In this document: in pieces, positions 16,951 to 24,797 of the stretch
Numbering within the stretch: the first letter of the stretch is position 1
Layout: every line of letters begins with the position of its first letter
Assembly (NCBI GenBank): GCA_040385105.1
Contig: JAZKHY010000003.1
Coordinates: 1 to 64,000 of the forward strand
DNA length: 64,000 nucleotides
Source of the DNA: JACMQX01 sp040385105
GTDB taxonomy: Bacteria > Pseudomonadota > Gammaproteobacteria > Burkholderiales > Burkholderiaceae_C
Direction: 5' to 3'
Notes under the pieces: generated by a model
Told to the model about the DNA's origin: nothing
Seen by the model: only the letters and a program-made list of their open reading frames with translations
The model's database searches: none
Position numbers and translations under genes: made by a program

Positions 16951-17796
16951 ACCCTTCTGCGCGGGCTGCCAGCGGCGCTCGCGCTTTCCATCGCGGCCTT
17001 CACGGCAACGCCTGCGTCGGCAAGTGCCGAACTCGTCAGCGCACTGAATGCCGTGCGCGCCCTGGGCTGTGGCGGCAGGCCCGGTGTCTCGGCCGGGCTG
17101 AAACCCAGCGCACCACTGGCGCAGGCTGCCAAAGGCCTGGCTGACGGCAACAAGCTGCCTGATGCGCTGGCGGCGCAGGGCTACCGCGCGACACGCACCA
17201 ACAACCTCTGGCTCAGTGGCCCGCAGGGCGTGAAGGCCGTCACCGATACGGTGGCCTCCAACTATTGCAGCACCCTCACCGAAGCCGCGCTGACGGACAT
17301 CGGCATCTACCAGCAAGGCCCGCAGACCTGGATCGTCATGGCCACACCGTTCGCGCCGGTTGCCGTCGCGCAGTCGGGCGAAGTGGCCGCGCGGGTGCTG
17401 CAGCTGGTCAACGCCGCGCGCTCGCAGCCCCGGCTGTGCGGCGGCAAGCCCTATGGCCCTGCCGGCGCGCTCAAGTTGAACGACACGCTCAGCACCGTCG
17501 CACTGGGGCATGCGCGGGACATGGCAACCCATAGCTACTTCGCCCACCAGGCGCGCGACGGCAGCCAGCCCGCAGAGCGTGCCACACGCGGCGGCTACCA
17601 ATGGCGCTCCGTCGGCGAGAACATTGCCGCCGGCCAGCAGACGCCCGAGGCCGCCGTTGAAGGCTGGATCAAGAGCCCGCCGCATTGCCAGAACCTGATG
17701 GGCGGGCAATACAACGAGATGGGCATCGCCTTTTCGGTCAACCAGAACAGCGAGGCGGGCATTTACTGGGTGCAGATGTTCGGCTCCCCCCGCTGA
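16942..17796 (+). CDS. Exported CAP-domain (SCP/PR1-like) protein
   Basis: A 284-residue protein. A signal peptide (RGLPAALALSIAAFTATPAS) is followed by an unassigned domain of about 110 residues containing two cysteines. The CAP domain begins near residue 145 and has the hallmark DTLSTVALGHARDMA, HSYFAHQ, RSVGENIAAG and WIKSPPHCQNLM blocks, with the two His/Glu pairs of bacterial YkwD-like CAP proteins. The function of bacterial CAP proteins is not settled; extracellular or envelope binding is plausible. The start at 16942 has ACAGG six bases upstream. ATG 16936 and ATG 16903 are in-frame alternatives created by tandem duplication of the start region. It is followed 24 bases later by creA. 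Confidence 0.85.
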   Translation: MNHTLLRGLPAALALSIAAFTATPASASAELVSALNAVRALGCGGRPGVSAGLKPSAPLAQAAKGLADGNKLPDALAAQGYRATRTNNLWLSGPQGVKAVTDTVASNYCSTLTEAALTDIGIYQQGPQTWIVMATPFAPVAVAQSGEVAARVLQLVNAARSQPRLCGGKPYGPAGALKLNDTLSTVALGHARDMATHSYFAHQARDGSQPAERATRGGYQWRSVGENIAAGQQTPEAAVEGWIKSPPHCQNLMGGQYNEMGIAFSVNQNSEAGIYWVQMFGSPR

Positions 17797-17820
17797 CCAC
17801 GTCTTTCAAATGGGACTCAC

Positions 17821-18303
17821 ATGAAGAAATACCTTGCCGCCTCCGCCACCGTCCTCGCCTCCCTCCTGTTGGCCTGCGGCGCCAACAGCCAGCAGATCGG
17901 CGAGGTGAGCACCGTGTTCATCCTGTTGGGCGCCAACCACAAGATCGTGGTGGACGCCTATGACGACCCGAAGGTGGCGGGCGTGACCTGCTATGTCTCG
18001 CGCGCCAAGACGGGCGGCCTCAAGGGCATGGTGGGGTTGGCCGAAGACAAGGCAGAAGCATCGATCGCCTGCCGCCAGACGGGGCCGGTGAGCTTCATCG
18101 GCAAGCCGCTGGAAAAGCAGGAGGAGATTTTCAGCGAGCGCATCTCGCTGGTCTTCAAGAAGCTGCAGGTTGTGCGCATGGTGGACAAGCAGCGCAACAC
18201 GCTGGTCTACCTCACCTACTCCGACCGCGTGATCGAAGGCTCGCCGCAGAATTCGGTGACGGCGGTGGCGCTGCCCGCGGGCACCGTGATACCGATGAAG
18301 TGA
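17821..18303 (+). CDS. creA: CreA family periplasmic protein
   Basis: A 160-residue protein matching the CreA family: QQIGEVSTVF, then DDPKVAGVTCYVSRAKTGG, LAEDKAEASIACRQTGPV, and a C-terminal LVYLTYSDRVIEGSPQNSV. An N-terminal signal (KKYLAASATVLASLLLACG) ends in a lipobox-like LLACG, so it may be a lipoprotein, although CreA of Escherichia coli is usually treated as simply exported. The function is unknown. In E. coli creA precedes the CreBC two-component system, which is absent here. The gene is probably co-transcribed with the CAP-domain gene and ends seven bases from the convergent hutF stop, with no terminator visible between them. Confidence 0.88.
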   Translation: MKKYLAASATVLASLLLACGANSQQIGEVSTVFILLGANHKIVVDAYDDPKVAGVTCYVSRAKTGGLKGMVGLAEDKAEASIACRQTGPVSFIGKPLEKQEEIFSERISLVFKKLQVVRMVDKQRNTLVYLTYSDRVIEGSPQNSVTAVALPAGTVIPMK

Positions 18304-18310
18304 TGCCCCG

Positions 18311-19696
18311 TCAGGCCCACAGCGCTTTCATGGCGCGCGTGAAGTCTTCCGCGATTTCAGGCTCGCGCCCCAGCGCGCTGACCCGCCGGCCTGCCACGTA
18401 AACGTCGGCAAGCCTGGCGGCCGGCGCGGAGAACACCATCGCGTCCATGAGCGAGGCCGCCGGTATGCCCAGCAATGCAGGTGATGCTGCATCCACCACG
18501 GCAAAGTCCGCGCGCCGGCCCGCCGCAATCCCGCCGACGGGCAGGGACGCAGCGGCCTCGCCGCCTGCAAGCGCGCTGTCAAACAGCGCTCCTGCCGTAT
18601 CCGCGCGCCCGTCAGCGTGGCTTGCCACGTTGCGCCTGCGCAGGCTGAGCCGCTGCGAATACTCCAGCAGCCGCAGCTCTTCCATCGCGCAGCGGGTCAC
18701 ATGGCTGTCCGAGCCGATGGACCAGTTGCCGTGGCGTTGCGCAAAGCCCGGCAGGTCAAACACGCCGTCGCCCAGGTTGGCCTCGGTGTTCGGGCAGATC
18801 ACGATGGCCGCGCCCGCATCGCGCACGCCCTGCAGTTCCGCTGCGGTGGTGTGCGTGGCATGCACCAGGTTCCAGCGCGCGTCGATGGCCGCCTGCTCCA
18901 GCAGCCATTCAATCGGCCGCTTGCCGCTCCAGGCGAGGCAGTCGTTGACCTCCTGCACCTGCTCGGCAATGTGGATATGCACCGGCAGGCCCGCCTCCTT
19001 TGCCAACACGGCCATGTCGGTCAATGCCGCGACATCCACCGCGCGCAGTGAGTGCAGCGCGACCCCGGCATTGACGAGGCCGCCGCCCGCGCCCGAATCG
19101 TTGACGCCTTCCACCACCCGCAGGATGCCCTCGGGCGTGGAGGCAAACCGGCGCTGGTCCTGGCGCAGGCCCGCAGCGCCAAAGCCGGCGCGCATGTACA
19201 GCGTGGGCAGCAGGGTCAGGCCGATGCCCGCGCGCCGCGCCGCGCGCACCAGCGCAAGCGGCATCTCCAGCGGGTCGGCATACGGCTGGCCCGACACGTC
19301 GTTGTGCAGGTAGTGGAACTCGCAGACATGGGTGTAGCCGCCCGCAAGCATCTCGCTGTACAACTGCGCCGCAATGGCCTCCAGCTGTGCGGGCGTGATG
19401 CGGTTGGCCGCGCTGTACATGCGGTCCCGCCAGCTCCAGAAGTCGTCCGAGCCGGTGCTGCCGCGGCGCTCGGTCAGGCCGGCGATGGCGCGCTGGAAGG
19501 CGTGGCTGTGTGCATTGACGAGGCCGGGAATGACGGGGCCTGCCAGCCGGGTGGCCGTGCGCTGCAGTTCCGCCGGGGCGTTGGGCGTGACGCTTCGCCA
19601 GAGGCCGTCATCGCCGGCCTCCAGCAGCACATCGGAGGCCCACGCGCCCCCGACCCAGGCCAGCGGCGCGAGAAAGCGGCTTGCACTACCGGCCAT
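18311..19696 (-). CDS. hutF: Formimidoylglutamate deiminase
   Basis: A 461-residue amidohydrolase-superfamily enzyme that converts N-formimino-L-glutamate to N-formyl-L-glutamate and ammonia, the step that defines the five-enzyme hut route. The metal site is visible as GLVNAHSHAFQRA (HxH near residue 65), NLVHATHTT and IGSDSHVTRC. The N-terminal beta-sandwich strand FLAPLAWVGGAW is typical of HutF. It is the last gene of the hutC-D-I-G-F operon and overlaps the 3' end of hutG by 11 bases. No terminator is evident before the convergent creA. Confidence 0.94.
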   Translation of the reverse strand: MAGSASRFLAPLAWVGGAWASDVLLEAGDDGLWRSVTPNAPAELQRTATRLAGPVIPGLVNAHSHAFQRAIAGLTERRGSTGSDDFWSWRDRMYSAANRITPAQLEAIAAQLYSEMLAGGYTHVCEFHYLHNDVSGQPYADPLEMPLALVRAARRAGIGLTLLPTLYMRAGFGAAGLRQDQRRFASTPEGILRVVEGVNDSGAGGGLVNAGVALHSLRAVDVAALTDMAVLAKEAGLPVHIHIAEQVQEVNDCLAWSGKRPIEWLLEQAAIDARWNLVHATHTTAAELQGVRDAGAAIVICPNTEANLGDGVFDLPGFAQRHGNWSIGSDSHVTRCAMEELRLLEYSQRLSLRRRNVASHADGRADTAGALFDSALAGGEAAASLPVGGIAAGRRADFAVVDAASPALLGIPAASLMDAMVFSAPAARLADVYVAGRRVSALGREPEIAEDFTRAMKALWA

Positions 19697-20486
19697 ACAG
19701 CGCCCTCCCCGCGTCGAGCATGGCGGACATCATGGCCTTGATCACCGGCTGGATCTGCTGTGCAAGCGCGGCGTCATAGGCATAGGGCGCCACTTCCTGC
19801 ATGTACAGGCTCTGGCACATCTCCAGCTGCACCGCATGCACGTCATCGGCCGGCCGGCCGTAGTGCCGCGTGATGTAGCCGCCCTTGAAGCGGCCGTTGA
19901 CCACGCTGCTGACGCCTTCCACACCGGCGCAGGCCCGCGCCACGGCCAGCGTGATGGACGCATCGGCCGCCGCACCGCTGGCCGTGCCGATGTTCAGGTC
20001 CGGCAGCCGGCCCTCGAACAGCCAGGGTATCTGCGAGCGGATGCTGTGCGCGTCCCACAGCAGTGCATAGCCGTGCACGGACTTGATGCGCGTCAGCTCA
20101 TTGCCGAGTGCTTCGTGATACGGCAGCCACCAGTCGCTGCGCCGCTGCGCACGCACGGCGGGGCCGGGTTCGCGGCCTTCCAGATACAGCTTGTCACCGT
20201 TGAAGAAATGGGTGGGGCACAGCTCGGTGTTCGAGGCGCCGGGGTACATCGGGGCGTCGTCGGGCGGGCGGTTCAGGTCGATCACATAGCGCGAGAGCCG
20301 CGGCGTGAGCACACTGGCGCCGAGTTCGGGCAGGAAGTCATAGAGCTCGCGCAGGTGCCAGTCGGTGTCTTCCGCCGCCAGGGCACGGGGCTCGTATTCG
20401 TGCCGCAGCGCGGCCGGTATGTCGGTGCCGATATGCGGCATGCTGACGAGCAACGGCGCGCTGCCCCGGTGCAGTTCGAAGCTCAT
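19686..20486 (-). CDS. hutG: N-formylglutamate deformylase
   Basis: A 266-residue zinc-dependent amidohydrolase that splits N-formylglutamate to formate and glutamate, the final hut step in bacteria with HutF. Characteristic segments are PLLVSMPHIGTDIP at the N-terminus, YVIDLNRPPDD, YHEALGNEL, ALLWDAHSIRSQIPWLF and VVNGRFKGGYITRHYG. The start is ATG 20486, overlapping the hutI stop as ATGA. A longer upstream frame belongs to another reading frame of hutI and has no hut homology. It is translationally coupled both to hutI and to hutF. Confidence 0.94.
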   Translation of the reverse strand: MSFELHRGSAPLLVSMPHIGTDIPAALRHEYEPRALAAEDTDWHLRELYDFLPELGASVLTPRLSRYVIDLNRPPDDAPMYPGASNTELCPTHFFNGDKLYLEGREPGPAVRAQRRSDWWLPYHEALGNELTRIKSVHGYALLWDAHSIRSQIPWLFEGRLPDLNIGTASGAAADASITLAVARACAGVEGVSSVVNGRFKGGYITRHYGRPADDVHAVQLEMCQSLYMQEVAPYAYDAALAQQIQPVIKAMMSAMLDAGRALYGR

Positions 20487-21694
20487 GTGATGGCCCCCTT
20501 GAAGATCGTCTGGATGCGCGGGTTCGCGCCGATGGCATAGCTGAGCGACGCCGGGCGAGGAACATCCCACAACACAAAGTCGGCCCGCAGGCCCGGGGCC
20601 AGCACGCCGCGGTCCTTCAGCCCGAGCGCTTGTGCGGCGTTGCGCGTCACACCGGCCAGTGCCTCTTCCGGCGTGAGGCGGAACAGCGTGCAGGCCATGT
20701 TGAGCATCAGCAGCAGCGAGGTGCAGGGCGAGCTGCCGGGGTTGCAGTCGGTCGAGATGGCCAGCGGCACCCTGTACTCGCGCAACAGTTCCACCGGCGG
20801 CAGCCGCGTCTCGCGCAGGAAGTAGAAGGCGCCTGGCAGCAGCACCGCCACGCTGCCGGCGGCCGCCATGGCTGCCACACCTTGCGTGCTCAGCCACTCC
20901 AGGTGGTCGCAGCTGAGCGCGCCAAATCCCGCCGCCAGCTGCGCACCCGCGCTGTCGCTGAGCTGCTCGGCATGCAGCTTGACCGGCAGGCCCAGTGCCT
21001 GCGCCGCGGCAAACACCTGGCGCGTCTGCTCCGGGCTGAACGCAATGCGTTCGCAGAAGGCATCGACCGCATCGACCAGGCCTTCAGCATGCAGCACCGG
21101 CAGCATGCGCAATACCTCCTGGATGTAGTCGTCTGCGCGGCCGGCAAATTCAGGCGGCACTGCGTGCGCGCCGAGGAAAGTGGTGCGCACGTCCACCGGC
21201 TGCTCTCGGCCAAGCTCGCGCGCCACAGCCAGCGTCTTGCGCTCATGCTCCAGCGCCAGGCCGTAACCCGACTTGATCTCCACGGTGGTCACGCCATCGG
21301 CCATCAGCCCGCGCAGCCGTGCGAGGCTCTGCGTCTTGAGTTGCTCGGGAGTGGCGGCGCGGGTGGCCTGCACGGTGGACGCGATGCCGCCACCGGCGCG
21401 GGCGATCTCTTCATAGCTTGCACCGTTGAGCCGCAGCTCAAATTCATGGGCGCGGTCGCCGCCGTAGACCAGGTGCGTGTGGCAGTCGATCAGGCCGGGG
21501 GTGACCAGGGCGCCGGCGGCATCATGCCGTGCGGCCACACCATCGGCCAGCGCCCCGGGCATCTGCGCACGCGGCCCCACCCACGCGATACGGTCGCCCT
21601 CCACCAGCAAGGCTGCATCCTCGATCAATCCGTACGGTGCATCAGCCCCGGGCTGCATGGTTGCAATGCGGCAGTTCGTCCAGAGCTGCTTCAT
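20483..21694 (-). CDS. hutI: Imidazolonepropionase
   Basis: A 403-residue amidohydrolase that opens 4-imidazolone-5-propionate to N-formimino-L-glutamate, the third step of histidine breakdown. Landmarks are LVTPGLIDCHTHLVYGGDRA with the metal-binding HxH, the GGGIASTVQATRAA loop that contacts the substrate, TTVEIKSGYGL, LPVKLHAEQLSDS, and STDCNPGSSP carrying the metal-binding Asp. Length and order of motifs are normal for HutI. The start codon overlaps the hutD stop (ATGA), and the end overlaps the hutG start in the same way. Confidence 0.96.
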   Translation of the reverse strand: MKQLWTNCRIATMQPGADAPYGLIEDAALLVEGDRIAWVGPRAQMPGALADGVAARHDAAGALVTPGLIDCHTHLVYGGDRAHEFELRLNGASYEEIARAGGGIASTVQATRAATPEQLKTQSLARLRGLMADGVTTVEIKSGYGLALEHERKTLAVARELGREQPVDVRTTFLGAHAVPPEFAGRADDYIQEVLRMLPVLHAEGLVDAVDAFCERIAFSPEQTRQVFAAAQALGLPVKLHAEQLSDSAGAQLAAGFGALSCDHLEWLSTQGVAAMAAAGSVAVLLPGAFYFLRETRLPPVELLREYRVPLAISTDCNPGSSPCTSLLLMLNMACTLFRLTPEEALAGVTRNAAQALGLKDRGVLAPGLRADFVLWDVPRPASLSYAIGANPRIQTIFKGAIT

Positions 21695-22272
21695 GGTGTG
21701 ATCTCCATCCAGAGCGCGCCATGGCCGTTCAGGCGCAGTTCGCTGCGGGCTTGCAGCACGCGCCAGGCCAGGCAGTGCGGCGGCAGGTCCAGCCGCACGC
21801 CGTCAATATCCACCCGCGCCTCTGATGCGCCGCTGTAGAGGGCCACGGTGCGGCCAGCGTGAACATGGCGTGCCAGCACGCCATCGAGCCGGCGCATGGT
21901 GGCAGTGCCGCTTCGTGTCATCAGGTTGAAGTCCTGCGTGGCACCGTCAACCAGCCGGCAATCCACCGCTGCGCCGCCGTCAAATGCGAAGGGTGCGCTG
22001 TCACGCGTCAACGTGTCTGTACGGCCGTCCACCGTCAGGCGCACACCGGCACCGCCAAGCACGGCAAACCAGCGGGCAACACTGTCAAAGCGCGAGAACG
22101 GCCCGTCGCTCGCCACCTCGGCGACCGACATTCGCCAGGCCCAGTCCCGGGCATCGGGCCAGGCCACCAGCTCGCGCGTCACGCCACCGCCATTGCGCCA
22201 GGGCGTGGCGGACACGTCGGCAAGGTGTACAAGTTGCCAGCTCATGGGGCAAATGGCGGTAGAGGCGCTCAT
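21691..22272 (-). CDS. hutD: HutD family protein
   Basis: A 193-residue cupin-like protein of the HutD family. Recognisable parts are SATPWRNGGGVTRELVAWP near the N-terminus, WAWRMSVAEVASDGPFSRF, and a C-terminal RSELRLNGHGALW. HutD has no catalytic role in the pathway. Work in Pseudomonas fluorescens suggested it limits hut expression, perhaps by binding urocanate or N-formylglutamate. The start at 22272 is chosen because its ATG overlaps the hutC TGA (ATGA); a later ATG (22245, MSWQLVHL) is the alternative. It sits between the repressor gene and hutI in a fully overlapping operon. Confidence 0.9.
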   Translation of the reverse strand: MSASTAICPMSWQLVHLADVSATPWRNGGGVTRELVAWPDARDWAWRMSVAEVASDGPFSRFDSVARWFAVLGGAGVRLTVDGRTDTLTRDSAPFAFDGGAAVDCRLVDGATQDFNLMTRSGTATMRRLDGVLARHVHAGRTVALYSGASEARVDIDGVRLDLPPHCLAWRVLQARSELRLNGHGALWMEITP

Positions 22273-22979
22273 GCCTGGAATTTTCCGGCAAAGCTGTAGC
22301 GCGTGCCGGGGTACACCAGCCGCGCCACGCTGGCCACATGGGCACCGCTGACGGTGCGGCGCATCATGGCCAGGCACGGGTCGCCGCGCTTGATGCCAAG
22401 CTCCTTCGCCTCCGCCCCGGACGGCAGGCAGGCCTCGATCGAATAGCTGGCCTCGGTGAGCGGCGCATGGGCCAGCAGGTGGTGCGTCGGCGTGGTACGG
22501 GTGAAGTCCGTCTTGAGGAAATCGGGCGCAGCGGCAGGGTTGACGTAGCGGTCCTCATGCTGGATGGGGATGCCGTTCTCCAGGTGGATCAGCACCGTGT
22601 GGAACACCTTCATGCCGGTACGCACGCCCAGCGACTGCGCCAGCGCGGCCGTGGCCCTGACCTGCTCCACCACCAGCACCCGGGTGGCATGCACATGGCC
22701 GCGCTCCACGACTTCTTCATGGATGTCGCGGATGGTCAGCGTGGACGAGATGCGGTGCAGCTCCGCCACCCGCGTGCCCGAGCCCTGGATGCGGGTGACC
22801 ATGCCCTCGCCTGCCAGTTCGCGCAGCGCGCGGTTCACCGTCATGCGGCTGATGCCGAACTGCTGCATCAGCGCCGCCTCGCTGGGCACCGGGTCCCCCG
22901 GGCGCCAGGCGCCGGAGCTGATGCGCTGCTTGATGAAGGCCTTGACCTGCTCGTAGGCCGGGACCGGATTTTTTTCCAT
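22269..22979 (-). CDS. hutC: Histidine utilisation repressor, GntR family
   Basis: A 236-residue HutC. The N-terminal GntR winged helix (about 8-75) has PAYEQVKAFIKQRISSG, VPSEAALMQQFGISRMTVNRAL and GEGMVTRIQGSGTRVAE. The UTRA effector domain follows, with HEEVVERGHVHATRVL, HLENGIPIQHEDRYVNP and a C-terminal VARLVYPGTRYSF. Urocanate is the known inducer of the family. The open frame continues far upstream, but the start must be ATG 22979 because the hut operator and the divergent hutU promoter lie immediately upstream. It leads the five-gene operon hutC-D-I-G-F. Confidence 0.95.
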   Translation of the reverse strand: MEKNPVPAYEQVKAFIKQRISSGAWRPGDPVPSEAALMQQFGISRMTVNRALRELAGEGMVTRIQGSGTRVAELHRISSTLTIRDIHEEVVERGHVHATRVLVVEQVRATAALAQSLGVRTGMKVFHTVLIHLENGIPIQHEDRYVNPAAAPDFLKTDFTRTTPTHHLLAHAPLTEASYSIEACLPSGAEAKELGIKRGDPCLAMMRRTVSGAHVASVARLVYPGTRYSFAGKFQA

Positions 22980-22998
22980 GGGGCGTAGATTAACCCAG

Positions 22999-23027
22999 TT
23001 GACACAAGTTGTATAGACAACTACGAT
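22999..23027 (+). promoter_or_regulatory. hutU promoter with HutC operator between -35 and -10
   Basis: A perfect TTGACA (22999-23004) is separated by 17 bp from TACGAT (23022-23027). The spacer contains the palindrome AGTTGTATAGACAACT (23007-23022; 14 of 16 positions symmetric), which resembles the TGTA/TACA-type sites bound by HutC. A half-site AGTTG also occurs at 22997-23001. A bound repressor would cover the hutU promoter and lies about 30 bp upstream of hutC, so it could control both directions. Confidence 0.7.
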
Positions 23028-23078
23028 TTGCCGCATTCGCCCGGAATGCCGGGCACCGATGCTGTGCAGGAGCCCGCC

Positions 23079-24797
23079 ATGTCCGACCTTTCGCAAACGC
23101 CCTTTCTCGACAGCAAGGCCCGGCCGGTCAGCGCGCCGCGCGGCACTGAGCTGAGCTGCGCCAACTGGCAGATCGAGGCGGCCTACCGCATGATCCAGAA
23201 CAACCTGGATCCGGCCGTGGCCGAGAACCCCGACGAGCTCGTGGTCTACGGCGGCATCGGCAAGGCCGCCCGCAACTGGCCCTGCTTTGACGCCATCCTC
23301 GACTCGCTGCGCAAGCTGCGGCCTGACGAAACCCTGCTCATCCAGTCCGGCAAGCCGGTGGGGGTGTTCCGCACGCACGAAGGGGCGCCGCGCGTACTGT
23401 TGGCCAACTCCAACCTGGTGCCCAAGTGGGCCACCTGGGAGCACTTCAACGAACTCGATCGCAAGGGCCTGTTCATGTACGGCCAGATGACGGCCGGCAG
23501 CTGGATCTACATCGGCACCCAGGGCATCGTGCAGGGCACCTATGAAACTTTTGCCGAAGCAGCGCGCCAGCATTTCGGTGGCAGCCTCAAGGGCCGCTGG
23601 GTGCTGACCGCGGGCCTGGGCGGCATGGGCGGCGCGCAGCCGCTGGCAGCCAGCTTTGCCGGCGCCTGCTCGCTCAACATCGAATGCCAGCAGTCGAGCA
23701 TAGACTTCCGGCTGCGTACCCGCTATGTGGACAAGCAGGCGAAGGACCTGGACGACGCGCTGGCGCTGATCAAGCAGCACACGGCGGCGGGCGAGGCCGT
23801 GTCCATCGCGCTGTGCGGCAACGCCGCCGAGATCCTGCCGGAGCTGGTGCGCCGCGCAGAGGCCGGCGGCGAACAAGGCAAGCTGGCGCGCCCCGACATC
23901 GTGACCGACCAGACCTCCGCCCACGACATCATCAACGGCTACCTGCCCGCCGGCTGGAGCGTGCCCCAGTGGCTGGCCGCGCGCCGCGACCCTTCGCAGC
24001 ATGCTGCTTTGACACAGGCAGCCGGCGAGTCCTGCGCCGTGCATGTGCGTGCCATGCTGGCCTTCCACCGCATGAGCATTCCCACGGTGGACTATGGCAA
24101 CAACCTGCGCCAGGTGGCCAAGGACTTCGGTGTGGCCGATGCGTTTGACTACCCCGGCTTCGTTCCCGCCTATGTCCGGCCGCTGTTCTGCCGCGGCGTC
24201 GGCCCGTTCCGCTGGGTGGCGCTGTCGGGTGACCCGGAGGACATCCGCAAGACCGACGCGAAGATGAAAGAACTGTTCCCGGACAACGCCCACCTGCACC
24301 GCTGGCTGGACATGGCCGGCGAGCGCATCGCCTTCCAGGGCCTGCCGGCGCGCATCTGCTGGATCGGCCTGGGCGAGCGCCACATCGCCGGCCTGGCGTT
24401 CAACGAAATGGTGAAAAGCGGCGAGCTCAAGGGCCCCATCGTCATCGGCCGCGACCACCTGGACAGCGGCTCCGTCGCCTCGCCCAACCGCGAGACCGAA
24501 GCCATGATGGACGGCAGCGACGCGGTGAGCGACTGGCCGCTGCTCAATGCCCTGCTCAATACCGCAAGCGGCGCCACCTGGGTCAGCCTGCACCATGGCG
24601 GCGGCGTGGGCATGGGCTACTCGCAGCACTCGGGCGTCGTCATCTGCTGTGACGGCACGGCCGAAGCGGCCACGAAGATCGAGCGGGTGCTGTTCAATGA
24701 CCCTGCCACAGGTGTGATGCGGCATGCGGACGCCGGCTATGAGATTGCCAGGGCGAGCGCGCGCGAGAACAAGCTCAACCTGCCGATGCTGGGATGA
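23079..24797 (+). CDS. hutU: Urocanate hydratase
   Basis: A 572-residue urocanase that adds water to urocanate, using tightly bound NAD+ as an electrophile, to give imidazolonepropionate. Typical blocks are ELSCANWQIEAAYRMIQNNL, the NAD-binding stretch LTAGLGGMGGAQPLAA, GNAAEILPELVRR, PLFCRGVGPFRWVALSGDPE, RICWIGLGERHIAGLA and VSLHHGGGVGMGYSQHSG. The start is ATG 23079 with GCAGGAG six bases upstream. A TTG at 23028 is excluded because it lies at the end of the -10 box. The last four bases overlap hutH (ATGA). Confidence 0.96.
   Translation: MSDLSQTPFLDSKARPVSAPRGTELSCANWQIEAAYRMIQNNLDPAVAENPDELVVYGGIGKAARNWPCFDAILDSLRKLRPDETLLIQSGKPVGVFRTHEGAPRVLLANSNLVPKWATWEHFNELDRKGLFMYGQMTAGSWIYIGTQGIVQGTYETFAEAARQHFGGSLKGRWVLTAGLGGMGGAQPLAASFAGACSLNIECQQSSIDFRLRTRYVDKQAKDLDDALALIKQHTAAGEAVSIALCGNAAEILPELVRRAEAGGEQGKLARPDIVTDQTSAHDIINGYLPAGWSVPQWLAARRDPSQHAALTQAAGESCAVHVRAMLAFHRMSIPTVDYGNNLRQVAKDFGVADAFDYPGFVPAYVRPLFCRGVGPFRWVALSGDPEDIRKTDAKMKELFPDNAHLHRWLDMAGERIAFQGLPARICWIGLGERHIAGLAFNEMVKSGELKGPIVIGRDHLDSGSVASPNRETEAMMDGSDAVSDWPLLNALLNTASGATWVSLHHGGGVGMGYSQHSGVVICCDGTAEAATKIERVLFNDPATGVMRHADAGYEIARASARENKLNLPMLG

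Noticed and set aside
23028..23078. TTG start for hutU giving 17 more residues.
   Set aside because: It lies immediately after the -10 box, so it would precede the transcription start. ATG 23079 has a good ribosome site.
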